Origin: Phanerodontia chrysosporium
Lineage: Eukaryota > Basidiomycota > Agaricomycetes > Polyporales > Phanerochaetaceae
Length of the DNA stretch: 64,000 nt
Assembly: GCA_001910725.1 (NCBI GenBank)
Contig: MJGA01000006.1
Location: 1,240,001 to 1,304,000 of the forward strand
Direction of reading: 5' to 3'
Under the pieces are notes generated by a model that worked only from the letters and a program-made list of their open reading frames with translations, was not told where the DNA came from and ran no database searches. Each line of letters starts with the position of its first letter. Positions within the stretch are counted from its first letter, which is position 1. Position numbers and translations under genes: made by a program. Positions 48,001-57,579 of this stretch are shown here, piece by piece.

Positions 48001-49142
48001 GCACCAAGAACTCGCCATTCTTCGTCGAATATGGCCGTCATCCACGCATGTTCCCAGAGCAGGACCGTGTTACAAGGTTGTCAGAACTGGACGACTGGAC
48101 GAAGCTTAGACAGGAGGCCCAAGATCAGGCAAAAGCCGCGCTCGTGCTGGCTGCAGAGCGAATGAAGTGGTACTACGACCAGGGTAAATCAGAACCCTTG
48201 TTCAAGGTCGGAGACCGTGTTTGGCTTGACGCAAAGGATCTGAACCTTCGGGTTCCCTCCAAGAAACTGGCACCAAAGCGAGTAGGCCCTTACGAGATCG
48301 TAGAGCAGCTGGGACCGGTCACCTTCAAGCTGAAGTTACCAGCCCATGTGAAGATTCACCCGGTCTTCCACGCAAGCAAGCTCACGAAGCACGTCGAGGA
48401 TGAGGTTGCCAATCGCACGCGCAAACCCCTACCACCCATTCGTGTGGGTGATGACGAGGAGTACGAGGTCGAGCAGATCGTAGATGCACAGCCAGACTCT
48501 AAAGGCCGTGTTATGTACCGAGTACGGTGGAGAGGATACGATGAGCATAGCGACACATGGGAATACTTGCCCAATCTCAAGCACGCTATGGCGAAGGTCA
48601 AACAATTCCACAAGAAATACCCAGATGCGCCAAAGGCAATTTCCTTTCTGCAACGCCACCACGACGAGGAGGATGAGTTTTTCGTGCGCGAACTCGCGCT
48701 ACTCCAATCTTGGGGAGCAGACGACCAGTTCGAGGTCGAGCTCATGAACAAGGACGCAAAACTCCCCTCACGTGGCTCGCCAGAAAGCGCAGGGTTGGAT
48801 CTTTTCATCACGGAAGACCTTACGCTCAAGCCCCATGATCGCAAGCTAGCGTCAACTGGCCTTCGAATGTGTACTCCACCAGGTACCTACGCTCGAGTCG
48901 CACCACGGAGTGGCCTCAGCCTCAGAGGCATCGACATAGGAACAGGCGTTATTGACCGAGATTATCGAGGAGAGCTCAAAATTCTACTCATCAACAACTC
49001 GCCCGACACCTTTACATTCCACAAGGGTGATCGTGTCGCTCAACTCGTGCTCGAAATAATCTCCTACGCCGAACCAACTCCGGTTTCTCGCCTCGACTCA
49101 ACCATTCGCAGCAGCGATGGTTTTGGCTCCACTGGTATTTAG
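44985..49142 (+). CDS. Pol of element E1 (protease-RT-RNase H-integrase-chromodomain-dUTPase)
   Basis: The -1 frame opens exactly at the heptamer at 44985 (preceding stop 44982). Protease ALVDSGAYAVFI. RT: VKKKDGSLRLVQDYRKLN and YLDDILIFT. RNase H: RLECDSSDFATGAVL. Integrase: HHCC finger (HHDF...CEVCQ), SCDMITD, SDRGTQFAAKLF and HPQADGQTERVNQ. A GPYEIVEQLG module, then chromodomain EEYEVEQIVDAQ...YRVRWRGYDEHSDTWEYL, then all five dUTPase motifs: SAGLDLF, PRSGLSLRG, GVIDRDYRG, GDRVAQLVLE and SSDGFGSTG. About 1385 aa from the heptamer, intact. The dUTPase presumably limits uracil in the element's cDNA. Confidence 0.92.
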   Translation, partial: GFSAGTDVESATSGPFLDFLYPPDSVECIKSVLESRKVSSLPSKSSFIVPVTLSQGKEIRVQTTALVDSGAYAVFISHRFVKKHKLKTNQLAREIRVYNADGSRNKCGSIEEYAWLDVAVGDHISRQACLITDLGGKDMFLGFSYLKKHNPEIDWDKGEWKYSRCPDSCRFTSHKAQVAQAELEEPMDEDFEEEEEEPWLQWVDPSTPDGRVLALTCRKIAAMCSIRSLEGIEDWEQLVPAQYQDYGDVFSKRASERLPVQKPYDHAVEFIDGATLPRPARNYSLSPEERNSLDEWIQENLAKGYIRPSKSPLAALVFFVKKKDGSLRLVQDYRKLNEVVKKDRFPIPKISDLIDRLSKASIYTKIDLRWGYNNVRIKEGDEWKLAFITPFGLYEPTVMFFGLSNAPATFQRMMNHILDDLIREGHVMVYLDDILIFTNDLDHHRRLVREVLQRLRDNDLFAKPEKCFFETDSIEYLGMIISKGSVQMDPSKVDGVLSWPIPKRVKDVQAFLGFANFYRRFIRDFGKIVRPLSELTRKGKEWEWGPEQQDAFDTLKRAFTTAPILKIPDDEHPFRLECDSSDFATGAVLEQLGEDGLWHPVAFYSKALGVHERNYEIYDKEMLAIIRALKEWRHHLEGHPLPFEIWSDHQNLTYFRKAQDLTRRQARWSLFLTRFHFKLEHKPGKTMKRADPMSRRPDHELGVDCDNREKVLLKPEYFAIRAMQPTHSSIVDDSKLLERIRKALLDDEVTKSYKDLMLKGPREFGKDLAEWHLEDGLLLHRGKVYVPKDDKIRADLLKLHHDFPGAGHPGRWKTLELLSRNYWWPGMSVYVKKYVAGCEVCQSHKNVNQKPAGLLQPNEVPSEPWEIISCDMITDLPESDGYNAIFVVVCRLTKRAHFLPITKEFSAKDLGNLLYERVWPLHGLPRQIISDRGTQFAAKLFQEWCRLLGIKSAMTTAFHPQADGQTERVNQSLEQYLRCYTSFRQDDWAYLLPSAEFAYNNQAHESTKNSPFFVEYGRHPRMFPEQDRVTRLSELDDWTKLRQEAQDQAKAALVLAAERMKWYYDQGKSEPLFKVGDRVWLDAKDLNLRVPSKKLAPKRVGPYEIVEQLGPVTFKLKLPAHVKIHPVFHASKLTKHVEDEVANRTRKPLPPIRVGDDEEYEVEQIVDAQPDSKGRVMYRVRWRGYDEHSDTWEYLPNLKHAMAKVKQFHKKYPDAPKAISFLQRHHDEEDEFFVRELALLQSWGADDQFEVELMNKDAKLPSRGSPESAGLDLFITEDLTLKPHDRKLASTGLRMCTPPGTYARVAPRSGLSLRGIDIGTGVIDRDYRGELKILLINNSPDTFTFHKGDRVAQLVLEIISYAEPTPVSRLDSTIRSSDGFGSTGI

Positions 49143-49161
49143 GCTTCACCAGGAGGTTCAG

Positions 49162-49177
49162 CTAGAATTGGGGGTAA
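49162..49177 (+). promoter_or_regulatory. Polypurine tract of element E1
   Basis: AGAATTGGGGGTAA directly precedes the 3' LTR. Confidence 0.6.
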
Positions 49178-49778
49178 TGTCACAGTTTTTCGTCTCAACC
49201 CTTAGGGTTAGGGGCAGCAAGTGACAGAAGCGATTACTCCGAACTGTGACATGCAAAAGCGCTGGAGTGACAGCCCTAGGCTCGGGGCTGGTCACGTGAT
49301 ACGGCGGTCACGTGATGCGCACACGTGCGGTATCCCAGGGTCACATGGTCGAAGGTCTAGAAGCAGGCAAGGGTCTGGAAGCGCCGAGACATTCCGGAAT
49401 GGACTAGAAAGTCCTGGAGGTCTCTGGACAGGTCCGGACAGTGCTAGAACGTTCTGGAGGTTTCTGGGACATCGTAGGAACATTTAGGAACGTGTAGGAG
49501 AATGTAGGAATGCCTGTAGGGCACTAGCCAATAGCGTAGTAGGTATTAGATAGCTAGGACCCTGAACACCGGTCCCTGGGGACCTGGTACACATGTATAT
49601 AAACCCTGAGGGCTGGGGGTGCCTCCCCAGCTTCAATCTCATCGCATCTCACCTCTCTAGCCTCTATACCTCGTCTTCAAGCTTGGCTACACCTTTTGTA
49701 GTCCAAGTAAAACCTTTGCCAGTGAGTATTGCTGGTTGGTTTAGTGTATAGGCGCTAGGGCAGCGCATTTTTGTGATA
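49178..49778 (+). repeat. 3' LTR of element E1
   Basis: 601 bp, no difference from the 5' LTR by eye. It is followed by the GGGCA target copy. Confidence 0.92.
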
Positions 49779-49886
49779 GGGCACTATACCTAACAAGATT
49801 CCATTTCACACTACACCACAAGCCGGGTAAAAGCATGGAAGCTGAAGACCTTCTGTCCAGGAGACCAGATCATGAAGAGGGGGTAG

Positions 49887-50578
49887 TGTCACGGATGTGA
49901 CGGTGCTGCCCTATTTTTCGCCGATTTTTGGCTGTTTTCCTCGATTAATCCAACGGGCGAGCAGCCCTCGCGCCGTCTGGAGTCCTAGCCGCCCACACCC
50001 AGCGCCTGGCCATTCAGCGCCAGCACCCTGATGGCGCATCACCCCTAGACGCCAGCGCATTCCGCTGCGCGCTCAGACACTGCCCGGATCACCGGTCTGC
50101 CTTGCAACCGGTTCCCTGGATCGCCGAGGAGGCACTGTCATCCCTGATGACTCCCCTCACCGAGACACGCCGAGCTGATCAGCCTGATGACACAGCCTCG
50201 GCCCGACGCAGCCTCGAGACACTGCCAGCTGACACAGCCTCGTGACATAGCCCCCGCACAGCCTCGCCGCGCAGTCCGCGTCGCAGCCCCGCTGGCTATG
50301 CCAAGCACTGCCCATCAGCTTAGGTAATCGTACAGCCTGCCCTAGAGTACTGTAGTATATAAGGGTAGCTCCCCTCGCTCCTGTCCGTCATCTCGACCTC
50401 TTGGTCAATACGGACAGGTAAGCCTCCGTGTGTAGTATTTACTATTTCAATGTTAACTTGGTCAATACGGACAGCTGCGTAAGTTTGTTCGTCGCCGCGT
50501 GACCCGCTCCGCTGCGCCTCGTCGTCGACCTCCCCATTCGCCCTCCCTCGTGCAGCGTTGAGCCTTTGCTCCGCGACA
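49887..50578 (+). repeat. 5' LTR of element G
   Basis: TATATAAG at 50356-50363. The 17 bp direct repeat TTGGTCAATACGGACAG lies at 50401-50417 and 50458-50474. The first copy ends in a splice donor (CAG/GTAAGC) and the second in an acceptor-like CAG, framing a likely 57-base intron (50418-50474) that contains the LTR's only ATG downstream of the TATA box (50449). Confidence 0.9.
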
Positions 50579-50709
50579 TTAGGTCGAGATCTTTTGGGTG
50601 CCCTAGGCATTTTTCCCTACCGCTCCCCCCAAACCCCATTTAAAAAAGTTTATTCCCACTGATTAAAGCGAGTACGTCGTAGTCGAGCAGCCCGCTCACT
50701 CCGTACACG

Positions 50710-51420
50710 TTGCTGAGGCTTGCATTTGCAGTGCCGAAAGACGTCCAGCTCAAGGACCACATCCCCCAATGCATCTTCAACCGCCTCCAACGTCGTCGCG
50801 AGGCCGGTAACCCCGTCAAGTGGACGGACCGCAAAGTCAAGGCGGTCGTCAAGTACGTGTCCACACTCCCCCAGCCTCCGCCCTCCGTCCCCTCCATCAA
50901 CTGGACTGCCGTCCACGAGGCTCGTGAGGCCGAACAACGCGTAGGCAACCGTATCCGCGAGCAGCGCCAGCGAGAGGCGCAAGAAGCCCAGGCCGCCGTA
51001 GCCGCCTCCTCCTCGAAGCTCAGTTTGGTAGAGCGCCTCAGCGCCGCCCCGACGTACGAGCCCATCGCCCGCAAGCCCATCGGCATCGACATCCCCAAGT
51101 ACTCCCCCACTGACCTCGTCGGCATCTTCACGCCCAAACTCGACGCAACCATCAAGCGTCTCAAGGCCGTCGAGGAAGTCGACCTCTTCCACCTCGTAAA
51201 CAGCGACCACGCACGCGGCGTCTGCCAGCTGATCGAGCGCCTCCAGCAGATCCGCGCCGAGCTCGTCCGCCTCGCCCCAACCACCACGTTTAAGGAGTGG
51301 CACCAATACAAGCTAGGTCTCGCTCAGATTGGTGACATTTCGTTTGTCGGTTTAAGGCACAACTTTCGCCGCATCGTGGGAGAACTAGATATTGTGTATC
51401 GGGCTGGATATTTTGAGTAG
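50710..51420 (+). CDS. ORF0 of element G (pre-gag ORF without methionine)
   Basis: The frame is open from 50683 (after the TAG at 50680) to the TAG at 51418, with no in-frame ATG; near-cognate ACG, TTG, CTG and GTG codons lie at the start. About 236 residues: DHIPQCIFNRLQRRREAG, a Gln/Arg/Glu-rich helix, LVERLSAAPTYEPI (compare DRIANAPP in E), then EWHQYKLGLAQIGDISFVGL matching the C-terminal module of E and F. A 14-codon out-of-frame ATG ORF sits at 50769. Function unknown. Confidence 0.6.
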   Translation: MLRLAFAVPKDVQLKDHIPQCIFNRLQRRREAGNPVKWTDRKVKAVVKYVSTLPQPPPSVPSINWTAVHEAREAEQRVGNRIREQRQREAQEAQAAVAASSSKLSLVERLSAAPTYEPIARKPIGIDIPKYSPTDLVGIFTPKLDATIKRLKAVEEVDLFHLVNSDHARGVCQLIERLQQIRAELVRLAPTTTFKEWHQYKLGLAQIGDISFVGLRHNFRRIVGELDIVYRAGYFE

Positions 51421-53096
51421 TCTATAAAAATACATCTCGTGTCGCTCTGGATTCCGACTGCTCGAATCGACCGCACTTCTTTGCGCGAAATCTCGAGGAT
51501 CATACAGTTCGCGATAGCCACCTCATCGATCGAGGGGAAGATTGGCAATTCGCTCTCTGTGACGAACAACCCTGTCCACATCGAGAAAGCGCTCCAGCAG
51601 CCCCACAACTCCCGCCGAACACTCGAGAAATCCAATTTGAGCGCCCTCGTTTCGCGCAGCGGCTAGAATTTGCTCACGCTTCTGCCACTACTCTGAATAC
51701 TCCCGACCGCAGTCCCCCGGACAGCAGCCACCACTCGTCTCCCGAGACATCGCTCGGCTCCGTCCTCTCCGACCACGAACCCACTCCCTCGCCGTTTAAT
51801 CTCTCCCGCGCTCAATCAGGAGCCAACACTCCCCGTCCCCCCAATATGTCGAGCACTCCCGGTGGAGCGCCTCCTGGCCCGGCTCCCCCCGACCCCATCT
51901 CTGCTACCCTCCTGCAAATGGCCCAGGCGATGACGCAGCTTACAAACACGGTTAACACTCTGGCTCAGACTATTGGCGCCAATCGGACAACGGTCAACGC
52001 AACGGTCAATGCCAACAAAGAGCTCCCCTTCGTCGAAAAGCCCATGCCGTTCAAAGGAAAGGGTTCAGACACGGCCCGACTCTTCCGCGCCGCCTATCGC
52101 ATCTACGCCGACGGACAGCCGGAGAAATTCGGCAAGCGCGACGTCAATGGTAACCTCGAGCGGGACGCAAACACCGGCAAGATCTTGGTAGACGGCCAGA
52201 AGTGGATCGTCGGCGCTCTCTCCTTCATGCAGGATGAAGCGGCGGAATGGGCACGGCAGTACATCGAACAGGCAGCAGACGGCACTCAGATATTTGACGG
52301 CTCTCGCGCTACGTTCTGGGAGGCTTTCAAGAACCGGTTCGAGCCCATGGACGAGAAGGCCGAGGCTCTCAGCAAGCTGCAGGCATGTACGCAAGGCAAC
52401 CGCCGGTTCGCGGAGTTCTTTGCGGAGTTCCAAGCCCTCGCCGGCCGTACGAAGCTCACCCCGGAAGACCTGGCAGCCCGGCTACGGTCGAAGTTTAATA
52501 AGGACTACCTCGAGCGGATCTCGTACATGGTCAACCCCGCTACCGGCAAAGGCCCCGAGACGTACAACGAGCTCAAGAACGCGGGTTTCGCTGTCGACCG
52601 GTCGAAGGACAAGCTCTCGCAAGACCTCCTGGCACAGCAAGGCAAGACGTCCTCGACTCCGGCTAGCTCGTCAGCGCGCGCCTTCCGCGACCCGAACGCG
52701 ATGGACATTGACGCCGCGAACATTGACGAGCTGTTTAAGGGTCTCACTGGCACGGATCTCAAGCGCCAGTTCGACGCCGTCATGAAGGACCGCTGCAAGG
52801 TCTGCGGCTCGAAGTCCCACAAGTCCACGGACCCCGTTCACCGTGATTCGGTCTGCAACCACTGCGGCAAGAAAGGTCACTGGTCCCGCGTCTGTCGTGC
52901 CCGCCTCGAGGGCAAGCCAAAAACCGCCCCTGCTACCGCCGCCGTCCGCGCCTCGTCTTCGGATACCTCGTCACAGGACTCCTCGTCTCCGGCCTCCTCG
53001 TCTTCTGGCAGCTCGTCTGACGACCAAGCTGCCGCGCTCGCCGCCCTCCGTGATCAGCTGGTCCTGATACAGAAGCAGCTCGGGGGTTTTGCTTAA
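51417..53096 (+). CDS. Gag of element G, open upstream of its first ATG
   Basis: The first ATG is at 51846 (416 aa from there), but the frame is open without ATG from 51417, just after a TGA at 51414 and overlapping the ORF0 stop. The extra 143 codons read like protein, e.g. a Ser/Pro-rich HASATTLNTPDRSPPDSSHH stretch. Core: ELPFVEKPMPFKGKGSDTAR, AAEWARQYIEQ, FWEAFKNRFEP. The zinc-knuckle region has CKVCGSKSH and CNHCGKKGHWSRVC. A Ser-rich tail follows. The heptamer G GGT TTT at 53084-53090 ends it. Confidence 0.8.
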   Translation, partial: VVYKNTSRVALDSDCSNRPHFFARNLEDHTVRDSHLIDRGEDWQFALCDEQPCPHRESAPAAPQLPPNTREIQFERPRFAQRLEFAHASATTLNTPDRSPPDSSHHSSPETSLGSVLSDHEPTPSPFNLSRAQSGANTPRPPNMSSTPGGAPPGPAPPDPISATLLQMAQAMTQLTNTVNTLAQTIGANRTTVNATVNANKELPFVEKPMPFKGKGSDTARLFRAAYRIYADGQPEKFGKRDVNGNLERDANTGKILVDGQKWIVGALSFMQDEAAEWARQYIEQAADGTQIFDGSRATFWEAFKNRFEPMDEKAEALSKLQACTQGNRRFAEFFAEFQALAGRTKLTPEDLAARLRSKFNKDYLERISYMVNPATGKGPETYNELKNAGFAVDRSKDKLSQDLLAQQGKTSSTPASSSARAFRDPNAMDIDAANIDELFKGLTGTDLKRQFDAVMKDRCKVCGSKSHKSTDPVHRDSVCNHCGKKGHWSRVCRARLEGKPKTAPATAAVRASSSDTSSQDSSSPASSSSGSSSDDQAAALAALRDQLVLIQKQLGGFA

Positions 53097-56000
53097 GGGG
53101 CCGAAGTGACGCCGCATCGTCGGTCCCCGTTCCGTCAAGCCCGGATTCAACTCCGGCACCGTCGCTAGAACCACAGGACCTTTCAGATACCATCCGCTCA
53201 TGTACAATATCAGTGTTAGATCCTTTCTCAAATCACTATCGTGTACCTGTAAAGCTCACCGGACTCAATAAAACTATTCGCACGCCTGCAATGATTGACT
53301 CCGGTGCGACTTCGCTGTTCATCCACGAGGATTTCTGTAAGCAACACAAGATCCTCACGGTACCACTCAAGAAGGAAATCACACTGTACAACATCGACGG
53401 AACCAAGAACGAAGCAGGGTCTATCACACGCCGTGCCAGACTCCAGCTCACTGTGGGTTCTTATACGTTTAAGGAAGAGTTTCTTGTCACGAACATCGGT
53501 CCGGAGGACGTCATCCTCAGACTTCCGTGGCTCAAGAAATGGAATCCGAACATCGACTGGGAAACGGGAGATGTCCAGTTTCAGCTCCGCGGCGGAGCTG
53601 AGGACACCCCGGTTTTCGGTATCCATCAGATTGACGCCAACCGCTCCGAACGCCGTGAATGGCTTCGAGCAGGCATTGTTGAGGACGCCAAGGACGAAGT
53701 CTGGATTCTTGCCGGCTACACTTACTCGCAAGCGATCGCTGTTGAAGCCAATTCGCGAGAAGTATGCCAAGACGTTCGAAGAGCTGGTTCCCAAAGAGTA
53801 CCACCGACACAAGAAGGTGTTCTCTGAAGAGGAATCACATCGCCTTCCGAAGAATCAGCCCTGGGATCACGCGATAGATCTCGTCCCGGACGCCCCGGCC
53901 TCGATCAAATCGAAGGTTTATCCCATGTCCCCGATCGAGAATGAAGAACTACAGCGGTTCATCGACGACGCACTCGCCAAGGGCTATATCGTCCCCAGCA
54001 AGTCTCCGATCGCTTCCCCTGTCTTCTTCATCAAGAAAAAGGACGGCAAGCTCCGGTTCATTCAAGACTACCGCAAGCTCAACGACATCACTGTGAAGAA
54101 TCGCTACCCCCTTCCCCTCGCCTCCGACATCATCGGGAAGCTCCAGGGCGCTAAGATCTTCACCAAGTTCGACGTCCATTGGGGCTACAACAACGTCCGG
54201 ATTAAGGAAGGTGACGAGTGGAAAGCTGCCTTCGTCACCAACCGCGGCCTCTTCGAGCCCAGAGTCATGTACTTCGGTCTGTGCAACAGCCCCGCCACGT
54301 TCCAGGCCCTCATGAACCATATCTTCACCGACCTCATTGCCGAAAGCAAGGTCGCAGTCTACCTCGACGACATCCTCATCTGGTCGAACGATCTCGCTTC
54401 GCATCGGAAGATTGTTCACGAGGTCCTAGCACGCCTCGCCAAATACGATCTGTACCTTCGGCCCGAGAAGTGCGAGTTCGAGCGCTCAGAGATCGAGTAT
54501 CTTGGGCTCCTCATCAGCGAAGGACAAGTCGGCATGGACCCCGGCAAGGTTAAGGCAGTAGTCGAGTGGCCGACCCCGAAGAACCTCAAAGACGTACGAG
54601 GCTTTGTCGGGTTCGCCAACTTCTATCGCCGTTTCATCAAAGACTTCTCAAAGATCTGCCGCCCGCTGCACGATCTGACGAAGAAGGATACTCCGTTTAA
54701 TTGGGGTCCCGCACAGGCGAAAGCCTTCGAGACGCTCAAGCGCGCTTTCACGACTCAGCCCGTGCTCGCCATGTGGAGCATTGATCGGCCGACTCGCGTC
54801 GAGACCGATGCTTCCGGCTACGCCACCGGAGGAGTCATAGCCCAACGCAACCCGGAAGATGGTCTCTGGCATCCAATCGCGTATCGCTCGCAAACCATGA
54901 GCCCCGCCGAGCGGAATTACGAGATCTGGGATCGTGAGATGCTTGCAATCATCGAAGCTCTCAAGGATTGGCGCCAGTTCCTCGAAGGTCTCCCAGAGCC
55001 TTTTGAGATCTGGACCGACCATCAGAATCTCCAATACTGGAAGACTGCGCAGAATCTCACGCGGCGACAAGCCCGATGGGCCTCCTACCTCGCCGAGTAC
55101 GACTTCCGCATCATCCACCGCCCCGGAAAGACCCATCTCCTCGCTGATCCGCTCTCCCGGCCCTCCTCGCTGCATGTCTCTGACGAGGAAGACAATCGCT
55201 CGCAGGTAGTGTTGAAGCCAGAGCTGTTTAAGATAGCCGCCACGGCAGCCTTCGCAAACCCCTCCCCCCTCGAGAAGCGCATTCGCGACTGCTCCGAAAA
55301 GGAAAAGGAAGTCGCAGACGCCCTGCAGACTCTCTGGACCAAGGGGCCCCGCAAGCTGCACAACGGCGTTCTCGAATGGGAAGAGGACAACGGCCTTCTG
55401 TACTACCATGGGAAAGTCTATGTCCCGAACAGTGCCGCGCTGTGCAACGACGTCATCAAGTCTTGCCACGACGCGCCGACTGCCGGACACCCTGGGAAAC
55501 ACACCACCCTTGAGTTGGTCTCTCGGTACTATTGGTGGCCGCGCATCTCCGCCAATGTTAGCCGCTACGTGCTCGGCTGTGATCAATGTCAACGGTACAA
55601 GTCCGCCCCACATCCGAAAGCCACCCTACAACCCCACGATGTCCCTTCAGGGCCCTGGGAACACGTCGGCGTAGATCTCATCACACAACTCCCGCGCGAC
55701 GCCAAGACCAAGAAGGACTCGATCGCGGTCTACGTGGACCATTACTCGGATCAGTGCCACCTTGTGCCGGTCGACTCGACGATCACCGCTGCCGGCATGG
55801 GCGATGTCCACTACACGGACATCTTCCGTCTTCACGGCCTCCCACGCAAGATCTTCTCTGATCGAGGACCCCAGTTTGCAGCCCAGTACATGCAAGCGCT
55901 GTACAAGCGCCTCGGCATCGCTACCGGCCTCACCACGGCGTATCACCCAGAAGGCAACGGCAAGGTCGAGCGCAAGAACCAGGAAGTCGAGAAATTCCTG

Positions 56001-56849
56001 CGTCTCTTCGTCTCCCAGCGCCAGGACGACTGGGTCGATTGGCTCCCGATGGCCGAGTTCACCCTGAACTCACATGTGTCCAGTGCTACCGAGTGCACGC
56101 CCTTCGAGATTGTTTACGGCTACACACCGGACTTCACGATCCCGGCCGGCAAACACACCAACGTTCCTGCCCTCGACGAGCGCCTAGACCGCATGGCTCA
56201 CGTCCGCAAAGAGGCCGAAGCTGCCCTGCGCCTAACCAAAGCCCGCATGAAAGAAGAGTACGAGGCCGCGAAGAAACGCGCCCACTCCTTCAAGGTCGGC
56301 GATCAGGTTTGGCTCAGCACGAAGGACCTCAGCATCGATCAGCCCTCGCCCAAGCTCGGCCCCCGCCAGCTGGGTCCGTTTAAGGTTCTGGAAAAGATCG
56401 GCGATCTGGACTATCGGCTCGAGCTCCCGAGCTGGCTGAAAATCCACCCGGTTTTCCATGTCAACCGCCTCAGCCCATGGCACGATCAGGGCGTTGAGAA
56501 GCCCCTGCCACCCAAACCTGTCAAGGTTGCCGGCGAAGAGGAATATGTCGTCGAGAAAGTCCTCGACAGCCGCATATACCGCCGACAACTGCAGTACAAG
56601 GTCCGCTGGAAAGGCTACGGTCAAGCCGGCGACACATGGGAAAAGGCAGACAACCTCAAACACACCAAAGCTCTGGTCAACAAATTCCATCGCGAAAATC
56701 CGGAAGCGCCCCGCAAGCTCGCTGCCACCGCCTTCGAAGCCCTCGCCGCCTCTTTTCGCCCGTTCGTCACCGAAGTCGACGTCTCCCACCTTTCTGCCTC
56801 TGATCGCGCTAAGGCCGATCTCGATTGGGAGCAGGGGCGTCACCTCTAA
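53084..56849 (+). CDS. Pol of element G (protease-RT-RNase H-integrase-chromodomain), one frame break
   Basis: The -1 frame from the heptamer carries protease AMIDSGATSLFIHEDFC and continues to about 53745. RT and the rest are in a different frame from about 53750 (EKYAKTFEELVPKEYHRHKK) to 56849, so one base has been gained (or two lost) between them. RT: IKKKDGKLRFIQDYRKLN and YLDDILIWS. RNase H: RVETDASGYATGGVI. Integrase: HHCC finger (CHDA...CDQCQ), GVDLITQLP, SDRGPQFAAQYM and HPEGNGKVERKNQ. A GPFKVLEKIG module, then chromodomain EEYVVEKVLDSR...YKVRWKGYGQAGDTWE. The chain ends soon after, without dUTPase. Confidence 0.88.
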
Positions 56850-56869
56850 CGACCTCGCGAGGACGCTCG

Positions 56870-56887
56870 GTTTTAGGAGGGGGGTAA
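56870..56887 (+). promoter_or_regulatory. Polypurine tract of element G
   Basis: TAGGAGGGGGGTAA lies immediately before the 3' LTR. Confidence 0.6.
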
Positions 56888-57579
56888 TGTCACGGATGTG
56901 ACGGTGCTGCCCTATTTTTCGCCGATTTTTGGCTGTTTTCCTCGATTAATCCAACGGGCGAGCAGCCCTCACGCCGTCTGGAGTCCTAGCCGCCCACACC
57001 CAGCGCCTGGCCATTCAGCGCCAGCACCCTGATGGCGCATCACCCCTAGACGCCAGCGCATTCCGCTGCGCGCTCAGACACTGCCCGGATCACCGGTCTG
57101 CCTTGCAACCGGTTCCCTGGATCGCCGAGGAGGCACTGTCATCCCTGATGACTCCCCTCACCGAGACACGCCGAGCTGATCAGCCTGATGACACAGCCTC
57201 GGCCCGACGCAGCCTCGAGACACTGCCAGCTGACACAGCCTCGTGACATAGCCCCCGCACAGCCTCGCCGCGCAGTCCGCGTCGCAGCCCCGCTGGCTAT
57301 GCCAAGCACTGCCCATCAGCTTAGGTAATCGTACAGCCTGCCCTAGAGTACTGTAGTATATAAGGGTAGCTCCCCTCGCTCCTGTCCGTCATCTCGACCT
57401 CTTGGTCAATACGGACAGGTAAGCCTCCGTGTGTAGTATTTACTATTTCAATGTTAACTTGGTCAATACGGACAGCTGCGTAAGTTTGTTCGTCGCCGCG
57501 TGACCCGCTCCGCTGCGCCTCGTCGTCGACCTCCCCATTCGCCCTCCCTCGTGCAGCGTTGAGCCTTTGCTCCGCGACA
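56888..57579 (+). repeat. 3' LTR of element G
   Basis: 692 bp partner of 49887-50578. Confidence 0.92.

Larger units (their letters stand above)
41677..49778 (+). mobile_element. Element E1: full-length Ty3/gypsy chromovirus with ORF0 and dUTPase
   Basis: LTRs of 601 bp (41677-42277 and 49178-49778) look identical, and target duplication GGGCA (41672-41676 and 49779-49783) flanks it, in the RNase H region of F pol. Order: LTR, structured leader, ORF0, gag, pol (-1 frame), purine tract, LTR. All frames are open. The LTR ends are TG...TA (inner GTGATA) instead of TG...CA. It is young and possibly competent. Confidence 0.93.
49887..57579 (+). mobile_element. Element G: full-length Ty3/gypsy chromovirus with ORF0
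   Basis: LTRs of 692 bp (49887-50578 and 56888-57579) show one difference by eye (near 49973/56974). Target duplication GGTAG (49882-49886 and 57580-57584) is in pol of F. Order: LTR, ORF0, gag, pol (-1), purine tract, LTR. Pol has a frame break between protease and RT. There is no dUTPase after the chromodomain. Confidence 0.92.
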
